This document shows, in pieces, positions 1 to 11,400 of a stretch of 64,000 bases of DNA (positions are counted from its first letter, which is position 1; every line of letters starts with the position of its first letter). The notes under the pieces are model-generated. The model was not told the origin of the DNA. It ran no database searches and was given only the letters and a program-made list of their open reading frames with translations. Position numbers and translations under genes: made by a program. Origin of the DNA: Kutzneria viridogrisea (GTDB taxonomy: Bacteria > Actinomycetota > Actinomycetes > Mycobacteriales > Pseudonocardiaceae); NCBI GenBank assembly GCA_014138725.1, contig JACJID010000003.1:1233009-1297008 (forward strand), read 5' to 3'.

Positions 1-1
1 A

Positions 2-1186
2 CCGGCCTTCCCGATGCGCAGGGCCTGCCCGTACAGCGAGCCCGCCGAGTACGCCAAGCTCCGCACCGACCAGCCGGTCTCCCAGGTCACCCTCGCCACC
101 GGGCGCAGGGCCTGGATCGTCGCCAGGTACGAAGACGTGCGCAAGCTGTTGCTGGACCCCAGGGTCAGCTCCGACCAGGCCAAACCGGGCTTCCCGCACC
201 ACGTGCACATCCCCGAGGAGATGCTCGCCCACCTGTCGATCCCGTTGGCGGGCATGGACGCCCCGGTGCACACGGCGCAGCGCAGGATGGTGCTGCCCGA
301 GTTCACCGTGGCCAGGATGCGGGCGCTGCGCCCGCGCATCCAGGAACTGGTCGACGAGTTGGTCGACGCGATGCTGGCGGGCGAGCGCCCGGTGGACCTG
401 GTGCGCGCGCTGGCCACTCCGGTGCCCTCACAGGTGATCTGCGAGATGCTCGGTGTGCCCTACGCGGACCGGCACATCTTCGAGACGGTCACCGAGCTGA
501 TCCTCGACCACAACACGGCCCCGCAGGACCGCGCCGCGGCCGACGGCCAACTGGTCGCACACCTGGACAAACTGGTCACCGCGGCCGAGGCCGACCCGGG
601 CGACAACCTGCTGGGACGGATGATCGTCAAGAACCGGGAGACCCCGGTCTTCGACCACGCGGGCATGGTGGGCCTGATCAGGATCCTGCTGATCGCCGGG
701 CACGAGACCACCGCGAACATGGTGTCGCTGAGTGTGTTCGCCCTGCTGGACCGGCCGGAACTGCTCGCCCAGCTGCGCGAGGACCCCGACCTGACCCCGA
801 AGGCCGTCGAGGAGCTGATGCGCTTCTTCAGCATCTCCGACCACGTGACCTGCCGGGTGGCCACCGAGGACCTGGAGATCGACGGGGTGTTGATCCGCGC
901 GGGCGAGGGCGTGATCGCGCTCAACGGCTCGGCCAACCACGACGAGTCGGTGTTCACCGATCCCGACGAGGTGGACTTCCATCGCGAGGCCCGCCACCAC
1001 GTGGCCTTCGGCTACGGCATCCACCAGTGCATCGGGCAGAACCTCGCCCGGCTGGAGTTGGAGATCGTGCTGAACACGCTGATCGCCCGGCTGCCCGGCC
1101 TGCGGTTCGCGGTACCGCCGGAGGAGCTGTCCTTCAAGTACGACGGGGTGATCTACGGCATGCACAGCCTGCCGGTCACCTGGTGA
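2..1186 (+). CDS. Cytochrome P450, 5'-truncated by the window edge
   Basis: Class I bacterial P450 that probably hydroxylates or epoxidises the polyketide made by the adjacent synthase, using ferredoxin-delivered electrons. The I-helix oxygen-activation motif AGHETT, the K-helix ExxR (EELMR) and the haem loop FGYGIHQCIG with its cysteine ligand are all present, so the enzyme should be active. This cysteine also argues against it being a DesVIII-type P450-like helper of glycosyltransferases, which lack it. The frame is open to the left edge: an in-frame ATG sits at 14, but the residues before it (PAFP, then MRRACP) match the usual N-terminal stretch of such P450s. The true start is therefore probably outside the window and only a short N-terminus is missing. 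It lies 299 bases before the glycosyltransferase gene on the same strand. The substrate is inferred from context only. Confidence 0.93.
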   Translation, partial: PAFPMRRACPYSEPAEYAKLRTDQPVSQVTLATGRRAWIVARYEDVRKLLLDPRVSSDQAKPGFPHHVHIPEEMLAHLSIPLAGMDAPVHTAQRRMVLPEFTVARMRALRPRIQELVDELVDAMLAGERPVDLVRALATPVPSQVICEMLGVPYADRHIFETVTELILDHNTAPQDRAAADGQLVAHLDKLVTAAEADPGDNLLGRMIVKNRETPVFDHAGMVGLIRILLIAGHETTANMVSLSVFALLDRPELLAQLREDPDLTPKAVEELMRFFSISDHVTCRVATEDLEIDGVLIRAGEGVIALNGSANHDESVFTDPDEVDFHREARHHVAFGYGIHQCIGQNLARLELEIVLNTLIARLPGLRFAVPPEELSFKYDGVIYGMHSLPVTW

Positions 1187-1263
1187 CGCGTCGGTTCCCA
1201 CATGGCTAGTGGCGCGTCGCGCGTCGTTGACCTGGTATCCGGTCCGGGCCGAGGCTGCGGTGC

Positions 1264-1312
1264 CATGAAAGTGCCGTTCAGGACATCCAGTGTCCTGAAC
1301 GGCACTTTCATG
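1264..1312. terminator. Perfect 22-bp inverted repeat after the P450 gene
   Basis: Bases 1264-1285 and 1291-1312 are exact reverse complements separated by a 5-base loop (1286-1290). The arm begins CATGAAAGTGCCG. It lies 78 bases after the P450 stop and well before the next gene. There is no T-run, so as a terminator it would be of the U-less actinomycete kind. It could equally be a dispersed palindromic element. No second copy was noticed in the window. Confidence 0.6.
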
Positions 1313-1427
1313 ACACGGCCCGCGTCGGCGGGCGCGGCTGGGTGGCCGCCGGCGAGACACGGTCAAGGTTCCGAGGCGAGCCACTGGCGCGGTGCCCAAG
1401 CCCCTCGTCGGGCGCCGGACACCGCGC

Positions 1428-1465
1428 TAGGCTGCACGGCGTGAGCTTTCCTCACACCGTGCAGC
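1428..1465 (+). promoter_or_regulatory. Candidate promoter -10 and overlapping 15-bp inverted repeat before the glycosyltransferase
   Basis: A TAGGCT hexamer at 1428-1433 fits an actinomycete -10 box, although no good -35 is visible. Overlapping it is an inverted repeat with arms 1431-1445 and 1451-1465, one mismatch in 15 pairs and a 5-base loop. Its position over the likely transcription start suggests a repressor operator or a 5'-leader hairpin. It ends 20 bases before the GTG/ATG region of the glycosyltransferase. Confidence 0.4.
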
Positions 1466-1485
1466 CGGAGCAGTGTGGAGAACCG

Positions 1486-2589
1486 ATGCGAGTGCTGATC
1501 GTGTGCTTGTCCGCGCACGGCCACCTGTTCCCGATGATCTCCACCGGCTGGGCGCTGCGCGCGGCCGGGCACGAGGTGCTGATCGCCACCTGCGGCGGGC
1601 TCACCCCGGTGGAGCGGACCGGGCTGCCCAGTGTGGACCTGGCGCCCGGGTTCAGCATGGCGATCCCCGAGGGCATGGACGTGCGGCGATCGGCGGCGCC
1701 GCCGATCGCCGAGCAGGAGTGGGCGGGCTTCTTCGCCTTCACCGCCGAGGTAATGGCCGAGGGCCTGGCCGCACTGGTGGGGTCCTGGCCGCCGGATGTG
1801 CTGCTGCACGAGGAAACCCTGTTGATCGGCTCGGCGGTCGCGATCGGCGCGGGCGTGCCTTCCGTGGCGCACGGGCTCGGGCTCGCGCACGGACTGGCCG
1901 AAGTGGACACCCTGTTCGAGCCGCAACTGCCGCTGTTCAGTCGGTTCGGGGTGCACGGCCTGCCCGAGCCCACCGCCGTGATTGACCTGAGCCCGCCGAG
2001 CATGGGCTCCGTCCCCGGCGGCTGGCCCATGCGGTACGTGCCGTACAACGGGCCGGGCATGTTGCCGGAGTGGTTGCTGGACAACGGGGATCGCCCACGG
2101 GTGGCCGTCACACTCGGCACCTTCAACCCCTACCTGACCGGGGTGGGCCCGGCCGCGCGGGTGGTCGAGCTCGCCGCAGAGCTGGACGCCGAGTTCGTGC
2201 TGGCACTGGGTTCGGTGGACACCTCGTCCCTGGGCCCGTTGCCGCCCAACGTGCGGATCAGCGGCTGGGTGCCGTTGCACGCGTTGCTGGCCACCTGCTC
2301 CGCGGTGATCCACCACGGCGGCACCGGCACCACCATGACCGCGCTGGACGCGGGCCTGCCGCAGCTGATCATGCCCGCGGACGCCGATCAACCGCTCAAC
2401 GCCGAAGCGGGGTTCCGGCGCGGGCTGGCCCTGGTCTCCCGTTGCGAGCAGCTCGACACCAAACAGGTCGGTGACCTGTTGCGGGACCCCGACCTGCGGC
2501 GGGCCGCGGCCGAGGTCCGCGCCGAGATGCACGCCATGCCCGCGCCCGGCGAGGTGGCCCAGCGGATTCTCGGGCTGGCGCGGGGCTGA
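1486..2589 (+). CDS. GT1-type glycosyltransferase for macrolide/polyketide decoration
   Basis: Soluble GT-B fold enzyme expected to transfer a nucleotide-activated sugar onto the polyketide aglycone. The N-terminal Rossmann half opens with MRVLIVCLSAHGHLFPM, the acceptor-side signature of this family. The C-terminal donor half has the HHGGTGTT motif (about residues 273-280) and GLPQLIMPADADQPLNA, which replaces the more usual DQxxNA loop. At 367 residues it is slightly shorter than most macrolide glycosyltransferases (about 390-420). The ATG at 1486 was chosen because GGAG sits 5 bases upstream; the frame is open further up but lacks a ribosome site there. No deoxysugar genes and no P450-like activator protein are nearby, so the sugar is either common or made elsewhere. 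Its TGA at 2587-2589 abuts the stop of the converging polyketide synthase gene with no gap. Confidence 0.9.
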   Translation: MRVLIVCLSAHGHLFPMISTGWALRAAGHEVLIATCGGLTPVERTGLPSVDLAPGFSMAIPEGMDVRRSAAPPIAEQEWAGFFAFTAEVMAEGLAALVGSWPPDVLLHEETLLIGSAVAIGAGVPSVAHGLGLAHGLAEVDTLFEPQLPLFSRFGVHGLPEPTAVIDLSPPSMGSVPGGWPMRYVPYNGPGMLPEWLLDNGDRPRVAVTLGTFNPYLTGVGPAARVVELAAELDAEFVLALGSVDTSSLGPLPPNVRISGWVPLHALLATCSAVIHHGGTGTTMTALDAGLPQLIMPADADQPLNAEAGFRRGLALVSRCEQLDTKQVGDLLRDPDLRRAAAEVRAEMHAMPAPGEVAQRILGLARG

Positions 2590-5500
2590 TCACCGGCCCC
2601 GCAGCCACTGGTCGATCGCCTGCGCGGTGCTGGCTGCCTCGGACTCCACGATGCTGAAGTGGTCGCCGGCCACCTCGACCAGGTGGTGCGGGGCAGCCCA
2701 GCCCGCGCGCCAGTCCTCGCTGTCCGGGTTGCCGGTGATGGACCGCTCGGGGCGCACGAACAGCACCGGGGCCTTGGTCGGCCCTGGCTGGTAGCCGTTG
2801 AACAGGTCGATGTAGCGGGCCATCGCGGACAACCGGGCGCTGTCGAAGTGGCCCAACGAGTCCTCACGGTCGAACAGGCCCGCGAGCATCTGGCCGAAGA
2901 CCCCGGTGCTGGTGTCCATGGTGGGCAGGTAGGTGTCCAGCAACACGACCCCGGCCAGCGGCACGCCCTCGCCCTCCAGGTAGAGCGCGGTGGCGTGGGC
3001 GAGCCAGCCGCCCGAGGAGTACCCGAGCAGCGCGAGCGGCCGGTCCCCCGCCTCTGCGCGGATACTCTCGCCGAGCACCTGCGCGACCGCCGCGTACGTG
3101 GACGGCAGGCTCTCCCCCGAGGCGAAACCCGGTGTGGGCAAGGCGAACATGTCGCGCACGCCGCGGAAGTGCGCGGCCAGCCGGGCGTGCTGGTGAACCC
3201 CGCCGGTGGCCATCGGCGTGCAGAGGCAGGCCAGCACCGGGCCGTCCGGCCCCGTGCACAGCCCGACCGGTTCGGGCAGCCGGTCCAGCCCCGCGCTGGA
3301 GTCGAACTCGGGGCGCAGCCCGGCGGCGGCGCTGAGCAGCGCGAACCCGGGCTTGAGCCGGTCGGCCAGCACCGCGTCGCGGAACAACGTGGTCAGCGAG
3401 TCGGCTGCAACCGGGGCCCGTTCGACGGTGTCGGCCAGTTCGGCGCGCAGCACGCGGGCCAGTTCGGCGGGGCCGCGGCTGTCGAACACGACTGTCGCGG
3501 GCAGCCGCAGGCCGGTGCTCGCGTTCAGTTCGTTGCGCAGCTCCGCGGAGGTCAGCGAGTCGACACCGGCCTCCAGGAAGCCCTGCTCCGGGTCCACCTG
3601 CTCGGGGCCGCTGTGCCCGAGAACCCTTGACTGGATGGCGCGGATCAAGTCGAGCAACACCTGCTCCTGTTCACCCTCGGACAGTTCGGACAGCCTGGCC
3701 CGCAAGGACTGTGCGTCGGCCTTGCTCGCACCGGAGGCGCTGCGCCGTGCCGGGGTGAGCAGCGAGCTGAAGATCGGTGGGAGGGCGTCGGCGGGGGCAC
3801 GCAGGTCCAGTTTGATCGGTACCACCGCCGGTGCGCCGAGTGCGACCGCGGCGTCGAACAGCTCAAGCCCTTCCTCGGTGGACAAGGGGTGCACGCCGCT
3901 GCGGGACATCCTGGTGCGGTCCGCCTCGCTGAGGCCACCGGTCATGCCGCTGCTCTCGGCCCACAGGCCCCAGGCCAACGAGGTAGCGGGCAAACCCTGC
4001 GCATGCCGGTACTGGGCCAGCGCATCCAGGTACGCGTTGGCAGCGGCGTAGTTGGCTTGTCCTGGCGTACCAAAGGTTCCGGCGGCCGAGGAGAACAGTA
4101 CGAAGTGGGTCAGGTCCCCGGCGAACTCGTGCAGATTCCAGGCCGCGTCCACCTTGGGCCGCAAGACGGTGTCCAGGCGTTCGGGCGTCAACGAGCCGAT
4201 CACCCCGTCGTCCAGGACACCCGCGGTGTGCACGACGGCACCGACTGAATTTTCAGTCAGTAGGGCCCGAACGGCCTCACGGTCGGCAACGTCGCAGGCC
4301 AGGACCGGACGGCCCTCGACGGTTCCTCCGCCCCGGCTGACCAACAGCAGGTTCCGCACGCCGGAGTCGAGCAGGTGCTTGGTGACGAGCCTGCCCAGGG
4401 TCCCCGTGGCGCCGGTGACCAGCACGGTGCCGTCCGGGTCCCAGGCGGGCACCTCACCGGTGGCCCGCACGCGAACGAGCCGGGCGGCGAGCGCCTTGCC
4501 CTGGCGCAGCAGCAGTTGCGGCTCACCTGACGCCACAGCTCCCGGCAGTGCGGCAGCGGACTCGTCCCCGGCATCCAGGTCCACCAGGACGATCCGGTCG
4601 GGGTGCTCCGACTGCGCCGAGCGGACAAGCCCCCACACCGCGGCACCGGCCAGGTCCACGGTGTCCGCGCCACGCGTGACGACCACGAGCTTCGCCGACT
4701 CGAACCGCTCCTCGACGAGCCATGCCTGCAACACCGCGAGCACTCGGTTCGTCGCCGTGCGAACCGTGTCGCCCGCACATGGCAGCACCACGTAGTCGTG
4801 TTCTCCCAAGGAGTCCAGGTCAGCACAGCTGTCGACCCGGACAGCGGCCGACTCCAGCGCGACGCCCACCTTGAGTTCGTCGGTGCCGAGCACGGCCCAG
4901 CGCGCGGCCGGATCGGCCGCAGGCGCGGCGATGGGCGTCCACTCCACGTGGAACAGCGAGTCCGGGCCGCTGGCACGGGTCGCGGCGAGCTGATCGGCGG
5001 AGATCTCCCGCAGCGCCAGCGATCCGACCGTGGCCACCGGCGCTCCCATCCCGTCGGCGATCACCAGCCGAGCCGTGCCAGCGCTGGTCGGCGTCACCTG
5101 CACGCGCAGGTTGGACGCACCGGTCGCGTGCAGTTCGACCTCGCTCCAGGCGAACGGCAGCGCGATCCGGTCGCTGGCCGCATTGCTGAGCGTCACGGTG
5201 TGCAGGGCCGCGTCGAGCAGGGCCGGGTGCACGCCGAACGCGTCCACCTCGGCGTCCTCGGGCAGGCTCACCTCGGCGAACACCTCGTCTCCGCGTCGCC
5301 ACGCGGCGCGCAGCCCACGGAACAGCGGACCGTAGACCAGTCCAACGCTGGCCATGTCCTCGTACAACTCGCCGGTGTCGATCGACTCCGCACCGGAGGG
5401 TGGCCAGTCGGTCAGGCCTGGCGCCTGTCCGCCGGTCCCCACACCGAGCACACCGTTGGCGTGTCTGGTCCACTGCCCGTCGCCGAGTCGCGAGTGGACG

Positions 5501-8451
5501 GTCACGCTCCGCTCGGCCGAATCGCCCGCCGGGCCGACCGCGACCTGGAGCTGGACCGCCCCGCTGTCGGGCACCGCCAGCGGGGCCTCGATCGTCAGCT
5601 CGGCGAGCAGGCCGCAGCCGACCTCGTCACCGGCCCGGATCGCCAACTCGACAAAGCCGGTGCCGGGGAACAGCACCGTGCCGCCCACGGCGTGGTCGGA
5701 CAGCCATGGGTGGGTGCTGGTCGACACCTTGCCGGTGAGCAGCAGGCCACCCGTGTCGGCCACTGCCACGGCCGCACCGAGCACCGGGTGCCCCAGTTCG
5801 GCCGCATCGGGTTCGTCGGCCCGGAGCCAGTAGCTCGCCCGCTGGAACGGGTACGTGGGCAGGTCCGTCCGGCGCCCGCCCGCGAACAGGGTCGGCCAGT
5901 CGACCTCGCCGCCAGCGGCGTGGACCTGTCCGAGCGCGGTGATCACTGCTTGGGCCTCACCACGGTTCTTGCGCAGCGCGGACACGAACGTGCCCTCCGC
6001 GCACTGCTGGGCCATGCCGGTGAGCACACCGTCCGGCCCCAACTCCAGGAACGTCGTGACACCAAGGTCTTGCAGGCGGCGCACGCCGTCGCAGAACCGG
6101 ACCGCCTCGCGAACGTGCCGCACCCAGTACTCGGGAGCGCACAGCTGGTCACCGGCCACCGAACCGGTCAGGGTCGACACGATCGGAATCCTCGGCGAGC
6201 GCAAGTCCAGTGTGGACACGATCTTGCCGAACTCGGCCAGCATCGGCTCCATCAACGGGGAGTGGAACGCGTGCGAGACGACCAGCCTGCGCGACTTGCG
6301 CTCCGCGAACCGCTCCACCACAGCACCGACCGCGTCCTCGTCACCGGACAGCACAACGGAGTCCGGCGCGTTGATCGCCGCGATACCGACTCGCGCGGTC
6401 AGGTGCGGGAGGACCTCGTCCTCGGTGGCCTGGATGGCGACCATGGCACCACCGGGCGGCAACTCCTGCATGAGCCGACCGCGTGCGGCCACCAGCTTCG
6501 CCGCGTCGGCCAGCGACAGGACACCGGCCACGTGCGCGGCCGAGACCTCACCGATCGAGTGCCCAGCCAGGTAGTCCGGCGCGAGGCCCCAGGACTCGAC
6601 GAGCCGGAACAGTGCCACCTCGATCGCGAACAACGCGGCCTGGGTGTACCGGGTCTGGTCCAGCAGCTCCGAACCGTCGAAGATCACCTCGCGCAACGGC
6701 AGGTCGAACTCGGCGCACACCTCGTCAAAGGCCTTGGCGAAGGCGGGAAAGGACTCGTACAGCTCGCGACCCATCCCGGCGCGCTGAGCGCCCTGGCCGG
6801 TGAACAACACCGCCAGCTTGCCACCGGTGCGGGCCACACCGCGCACGAGGTTGGCGGACTTGCCCCCGTCCGCGAGCACGCGGAGTCCGCTGAGCAGCTC
6901 GGCTCGATCAGCGCCGAGGACCACAGCGCGGTGCTGGAAGGCCGATCGCGTGGCCACCAGCGAGTAGCCGACGTCCAGCAGGTCCACCTCGGGGTCTCCG
7001 TCCACTTGGGACGCGAGGTGGGCGGCTCGCTCGTACAGCGCGGACTCGTTCTTGGCCGACAGCACCCACGGAGTCACCGGGAGTTGGTCACCGGCTGGCA
7101 GTTCCGTGGCAGTAGGGGCTTGTTCGACGATCACGTGCGCGTTGGTGCCGCTGATGCCGAACGAGGACACGCCCGCGCGTCGTGGGTGATCGGTGGCGGG
7201 CCACGGGACCTGCTCAGTGAGCAACCGCACGCTGCCCGCGGTCCAGTCCACGTTCGGCGAGGGCTTGTCCACGTGCAGGGTCTTCGGCACCACCCCGTGG
7301 CGCATGGCCAGCACCATCTTGATCACTCCGGCGATCCCGGCGGCGGCCTGGGTGTGCCCGATGTTGGACTTGATCGACCCCAGCAACAGCGGCTCGGCGC
7401 GATCCTGGCCGTACGTGGCCAACAGCGCCTGCGCCTCAATCGGATCACCCAACGTGGTACCGGTTCCGTGCGCCTCGACCACGTCGACCTGGTCGGCGGA
7501 CACCCTGGCGTTGGCCAGCGCCTGGCGGATCACCCGCTGCTGGGAAGGACCGTTCGGGGCCGTGATGCCGTTGGAGGCCCCGTCCTGGTTGATCGCCGAC
7601 CCGCGCAGCAGTCCCAGCACCCGGTGGCCGTTCTCGCGGGCGTCGGACAAGCGCTCCAGCACCACCATGCCCACGCCCTCGGCGAAGCCGGTGCCGTCGG
7701 CGGTGTCCGCGAACGCCTTGCAGCGACCGTCCGGGGACAGCCCGCGCTGGCGACTGAACTCGATGAACGTGCCGGGCGTGGCCATCACGGTGACACCACC
7801 GGCCAGGGCGAGCGGACACTCCTTGTTGCGCAGGGCCTGCATCGCCAGGTGCAGCGCGACCAGCGAGGAGGAGCAGGCCGTGTCCACCGAGACGGTCGGG
7901 CCCTCCAAGCCGAACACGTAGGCCGCCCGGCCGGACACGAAGCTGCCGAACCCGTAGCTGCCAACGTAGTCGTGGTACATCACCCCGGCGAACACCCCGG
8001 TCTGACTGCCCCGCAACGCGGCCGGGTCGATGCCCGCGTCCTCCAGTGCGGACCAGGACGCCTCCAGCAGCAGTCGTTGCTGCGGATCCACCGCGAGCGC
8101 CTCGCGCGGGGAGATGCCGAAGAAGGTCGGGTCGAACTCCGCCGCGTCGTAGAGGAATCCGCCGCGGTTGACATAGCTGGTGTCCGGTCGCGAGGCGGTC
8201 GGGTCGTACACGCGGTCCAGGTCCCAGCCGCGGTCGGCGGGGAACTCCCCGATGCCCTCGCCGCCCTCGGTCAGCAGCGTCCACAGCTGCTCGGGGGTGG
8301 TGACGCCGCCGGGGTAGCGGCAGGACATGCCGACGATCGCGATCGGTTCCCTGCTCTCCGCGGCCAGTTTCCGGTTCTGCTCCCGCAGGCGCTCGGTCTC
8401 CTTCAGCGCGGCCCGCAGTGCCAGTACCACCTTGTCCTCGGACGTGGGCAT
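2590..8451 (-). CDS. Modular polyketide synthase, module 7 plus thioesterase (KS-AT-DH-KR-ACP-TE)
   Basis: Last protein of the assembly line, about 1953 residues. Order: N-terminal docking helix (residues 1-35), KS (Cys near 192, with EAHGTGT and KSNIGHT), AT (GHSIGE near 632 and HAFHS near 727, so malonyl-CoA), DH (His near 920 in [10 protein letters not shown], Asp near 1080), KR (nucleotide site near 1349, LDD motif so B-type, Tyr near 1467), ACP (DSL serine near 1630) and TE (GYSSGG serine near 1810, Asp near 1839, GDHFS His near 1930). It should add the final acetate unit, form the C2=C3 double bond and release the chain as a macrolactone, macrolactam or acid. The ATG at 8451 was chosen because GAGAGG precedes it and the start is typical for a docking domain; an ATG at 8481 would overlap the upstream gene by 23 bases. 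The gap to that gene is 7 bases. Confidence 0.96.
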   Translation of the reverse strand: MPTSEDKVVLALRAALKETERLREQNRKLAAESREPIAIVGMSCRYPGGVTTPEQLWTLLTEGGEGIGEFPADRGWDLDRVYDPTASRPDTSYVNRGGFLYDAAEFDPTFFGISPREALAVDPQQRLLLEASWSALEDAGIDPAALRGSQTGVFAGVMYHDYVGSYGFGSFVSGRAAYVFGLEGPTVSVDTACSSSLVALHLAMQALRNKECPLALAGGVTVMATPGTFIEFSRQRGLSPDGRCKAFADTADGTGFAEGVGMVVLERLSDARENGHRVLGLLRGSAINQDGASNGITAPNGPSQQRVIRQALANARVSADQVDVVEAHGTGTTLGDPIEAQALLATYGQDRAEPLLLGSIKSNIGHTQAAAGIAGVIKMVLAMRHGVVPKTLHVDKPSPNVDWTAGSVRLLTEQVPWPATDHPRRAGVSSFGISGTNAHVIVEQAPTATELPAGDQLPVTPWVLSAKNESALYERAAHLASQVDGDPEVDLLDVGYSLVATRSAFQHRAVVLGADRAELLSGLRVLADGGKSANLVRGVARTGGKLAVLFTGQGAQRAGMGRELYESFPAFAKAFDEVCAEFDLPLREVIFDGSELLDQTRYTQAALFAIEVALFRLVESWGLAPDYLAGHSIGEVSAAHVAGVLSLADAAKLVAARGRLMQELPPGGAMVAIQATEDEVLPHLTARVGIAAINAPDSVVLSGDEDAVGAVVERFAERKSRRLVVSHAFHSPLMEPMLAEFGKIVSTLDLRSPRIPIVSTLTGSVAGDQLCAPEYWVRHVREAVRFCDGVRRLQDLGVTTFLELGPDGVLTGMAQQCAEGTFVSALRKNRGEAQAVITALGQVHAAGGEVDWPTLFAGGRRTDLPTYPFQRASYWLRADEPDAAELGHPVLGAAVAVADTGGLLLTGKVSTSTHPWLSDHAVGGTVLFPGTGFVELAIRAGDEVGCGLLAELTIEAPLAVPDSGAVQLQVAVGPAGDSAERSVTVHSRLGDGQWTRHANGVLGVGTGGQAPGLTDWPPSGAESIDTGELYEDMASVGLVYGPLFRGLRAAWRRGDEVFAEVSLPEDAEVDAFGVHPALLDAALHTVTLSNAASDRIALPFAWSEVELHATGASNLRVQVTPTSAGTARLVIADGMGAPVATVGSLALREISADQLAATRASGPDSLFHVEWTPIAAPAADPAARWAVLGTDELKVGVALESAAVRVDSCADLDSLGEHDYVVLPCAGDTVRTATNRVLAVLQAWLVEERFESAKLVVVTRGADTVDLAGAAVWGLVRSAQSEHPDRIVLVDLDAGDESAAALPGAVASGEPQLLLRQGKALAARLVRVRATGEVPAWDPDGTVLVTGATGTLGRLVTKHLLDSGVRNLLLVSRGGGTVEGRPVLACDVADREAVRALLTENSVGAVVHTAGVLDDGVIGSLTPERLDTVLRPKVDAAWNLHEFAGDLTHFVLFSSAAGTFGTPGQANYAAANAYLDALAQYRHAQGLPATSLAWGLWAESSGMTGGLSEADRTRMSRSGVHPLSTEEGLELFDAAVALGAPAVVPIKLDLRAPADALPPIFSSLLTPARRSASGASKADAQSLRARLSELSEGEQEQVLLDLIRAIQSRVLGHSGPEQVDPEQGFLEAGVDSLTSAELRNELNASTGLRLPATVVFDSRGPAELARVLRAELADTVERAPVAADSLTTLFRDAVLADRLKPGFALLSAAAGLRPEFDSSAGLDRLPEPVGLCTGPDGPVLACLCTPMATGGVHQHARLAAHFRGVRDMFALPTPGFASGESLPSTYAAVAQVLGESIRAEAGDRPLALLGYSSGGWLAHATALYLEGEGVPLAGVVLLDTYLPTMDTSTGVFGQMLAGLFDREDSLGHFDSARLSAMARYIDLFNGYQPGPTKAPVLFVRPERSITGNPDSEDWRAGWAAPHHLVEVAGDHFSIVESEAASTAQAIDQWLRGR

Positions 8452-8458
8452 CGCAGTC

Positions 8459-11400
8459 TCACACCTCTCGCGTGACGTCATCGAGGTCGGCCCCGTCCAG
8501 GGCCATGCTGATCAGGCTGTCGGTGTCCATCTCGTCGATCGACCCCGACTGCTCCGGCGGGCTGTCGACCGGTTCGGTGGCACCGGCCAGCTCCAGCAGG
8601 CTGTCCATCAGCCCGGAGTCGCGCAGCCTGCTCAACGGGATGCTGCCGAGGATCTCCCGCACGCGGTCCTCGGCCGAGCCCTCGGCCGGGGTCGTGCGCG
8701 GGCTCAGCTCGGCGTCGAGCTGCGCGGCGAGCACCTGTGAGCTGGGGTAGTCGAAGATCAGCGTGGGTGGCAGGCGGAGCCCGGTCGCGGCGTTGAGCTG
8801 GTTGCGGAACTCCACCGCCGTCAACGAGTCGAAGCCCAGTTCGCTGAAGGCCCGGTCCGGTTCGATGGCCTCGGTCCCGGCATGACCGAGCACGGCAGCC
8901 GCCTGGCTGCGGACCAGGTCCAGCAGCAGTTCCGCGCGGTCCTGCTCGGTCAGCCCCGCGAGCTGCTGGCGGAGCGCGGCCACCGGCACGGCCCCGGCTT
9001 GTGCGGTCCTGCGCACCGGGGTGCGGACCAGACCGCGCAGCACCGGGGGCACAGCATCCCCGGACAGTGCCTTGAGGTCCAGCTTCATCGGCACGGCAAC
9101 GGGTTCGCCGCTGGTGGCCACCGAGTCCAGCAGCTCAAGTCCCTCCTCAGTGGACAGTGGCAGCACGCCGTTACGCGAGATACGGGACCGGTCGGTCGCG
9201 TCCAACTGGCCGGTCATGCCGCTGCTCTCGGCCCACAGGCCCCAGGCCAGCGAGGTAGCGGGCAGCCCCTGTGCGTGCCGGTACTGGGCCAGCGCATCCA
9301 GGTACGCGTTGGCAGCGGCGTAATTGCCCTGGCCGGGAGCACCGAGCACACCGGCGGCCGAGGAGAACAGCACGAAGTGGGTCAGGTCCCCGGCGAACTC
9401 GTGTAGGTTCCAGGCCGCATCCACCTTCGGCCGCAAGACGGTGTCCAGACGCTCGGGCGTCAACGAGCCGATCACCCCGTCATCCAGCACACCCGCGGTG
9501 TGCACGACAGCACTGACTGAATTTTCAGCCAGCAGTGCCCGTACCGCCTCACGGTCGGCAACGTCGCAGGCCAGGACCGCGCGGCCGTCGACCACTCCCC
9601 CGCTGCGACTGACCAGCACCAGGTGCTGGAACCCACGCTCGGCGAAGTGCCTGGTGACAAGTCGGCCCAGGGTCCCGGTCGCGCCGGTGATCAACACCGT
9701 GCCCTCGGGGTCCCAGTCCGCACCGGGCGCCAACTCCGCGACCCGGACCAGGCGAGCGCCGCGCACGGCCCCGTCACGCACCAGCACCTGCGGTTCACCG
9801 GCCGCGACGATGCCCGGCAACAGGCTGACGGACCGGTCGTCGGTGTCCACCAGGACGATCCGGTCCGGGTTCTCCGACTGCGCGGAACGGACGAGCCCCC
9901 ACACCGCGGCACCGGCCAGGTCCGTGACCTCCGGCCCGACCGCGCCCCGCGTGCGGATCACCAGCTTGGCGGCGGCGAACCGCTCCTCCGCCAGCCAGGA
10001 CTGGATCAGCGCGAGCGCCTCGTGGGTGCGGGCGTGCACCTCGCCGCCGACGAACTGGGCGAGGACCACGTCGGCGCTGACCACCGAGGACAGGTCGGCG
10101 GCCGTGTCCACGCGGGCGACCTGGCCGTCCAGCGAGAGCGGTTCACCCAGCACCGCCCAGTGCCCGGCGGAGACGACCACCTCGGCGGCCAGCCGGGCCC
10201 AGTCGAGCCGGAACAGCGCCTCGTGGTGGGCGCTCACCTGGAGACCGGCCAGCTCGCGCAGTGCCAGCGACCCGATCGTGGCAACCGGGGCACCGGCCGA
10301 GTCGGCCAGTTGCAGGGACACGGCGCGGTCCCCGGCTGGGGCCACCCGCACCCGCAGGCCGGTGGCCCCGGTCGCGTGCAGGTCCACTGTGGACCAGGAG
10401 AACGGCACCAGCGCCTGGTCACCGCCGACCGGGCTGAGGCTGATCGCGTGCAGTGCGGAGTCCAGCAGCGCCGGGTGCAATCCGAGCCGGTCCACCTCGG
10501 CGTCCTCGGGCAGGCTCACCTCGGCGAACACCTCGTCCCCGCGCCGCCACGCCGCCGAGAGGCCCTGGAAGGTCGGCCCGTACACCAGGCCGCTGGCCGC
10601 CAACTCGGTGTACAGGTCGGCGACCGGCACCGGTTCCGCGTCAGTCGGCGGCCACTGGGTCAGCTCGAACGAGGCGGGCTGGTCGGAGGCCGACAGCACC
10701 CCGTGGGCGTTCTTGGTCCAGGGCGCGTCCTCCAGTCGCGAGTGGACGGTCACGGTGCGCGTGCCGTCCTCCTGGGGCGCACCGACCGCGACCTGGACCT
10801 GCACCGTTCCGCTGGTCGGCAGCACCAGTGGCGCCGCCAGGGTCAGTTCCTCGACCCGGCCGCAGCCCGCCTCGTCACCGGCGCGGATCGCCAGCTCGAC
10901 GAAGGCCGTGCCGGGCAACAGGATCGTGTCCCCGATGGCGTGCTCGGCAAGCCAGGGCGTGGTCCGCGCCGACAGCCTGCCGGTGAACAGGTAGCTTCCG
11001 GTGTCGGCCAGCTCGACGGCGGGCCCGAGCAGTGCGTGGTCGGAGGTGCCAGCCGGGTCGGCGCCGACGCTGTCCAGCCAGAAGCGTTCGTGCTGGAAGG
11101 CGTAGGTGGGCAGGTCGACTCGGCGCCCGCCTGCGAACACCGCGGCCCAGTCGGCCGAGGTACCGCCAACGTGCAGTCGGCTCAGCGCGGTGAGCAGCGT
11201 GCGCACCTCGTCACGGTCCCTGCGCAGGGCCGGGGCAAACGTGCCCTCCACGCACTGCTGGGCCATGCCGGTCAGCACACCATCCGGCCCCAACTCCAGG
11301 AACGTCGTGACACCAGCACTTTCCAGGTACTTCAGGCCGTCACTGAACCTGACCGCCTCGCGGACGTGCCGAACCCAGTACTCCGGAGTACACAGCTCAT

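Noticed and set aside
2..1186. The left-edge P450 as an inactive DesVIII-type glycosyltransferase helper
   Set aside because: The haem-binding cysteine and the ExxR and AGHETT motifs are all present.
4603..8475. 1290-codon open frame on the plus strand, antisense to the last synthase gene
   Set aside because: It is rich in His, Arg, Gln and Gly without domains, as expected for the complement of high-GC coding sequence; the minus-strand frame carries a full set of polyketide synthase motifs.
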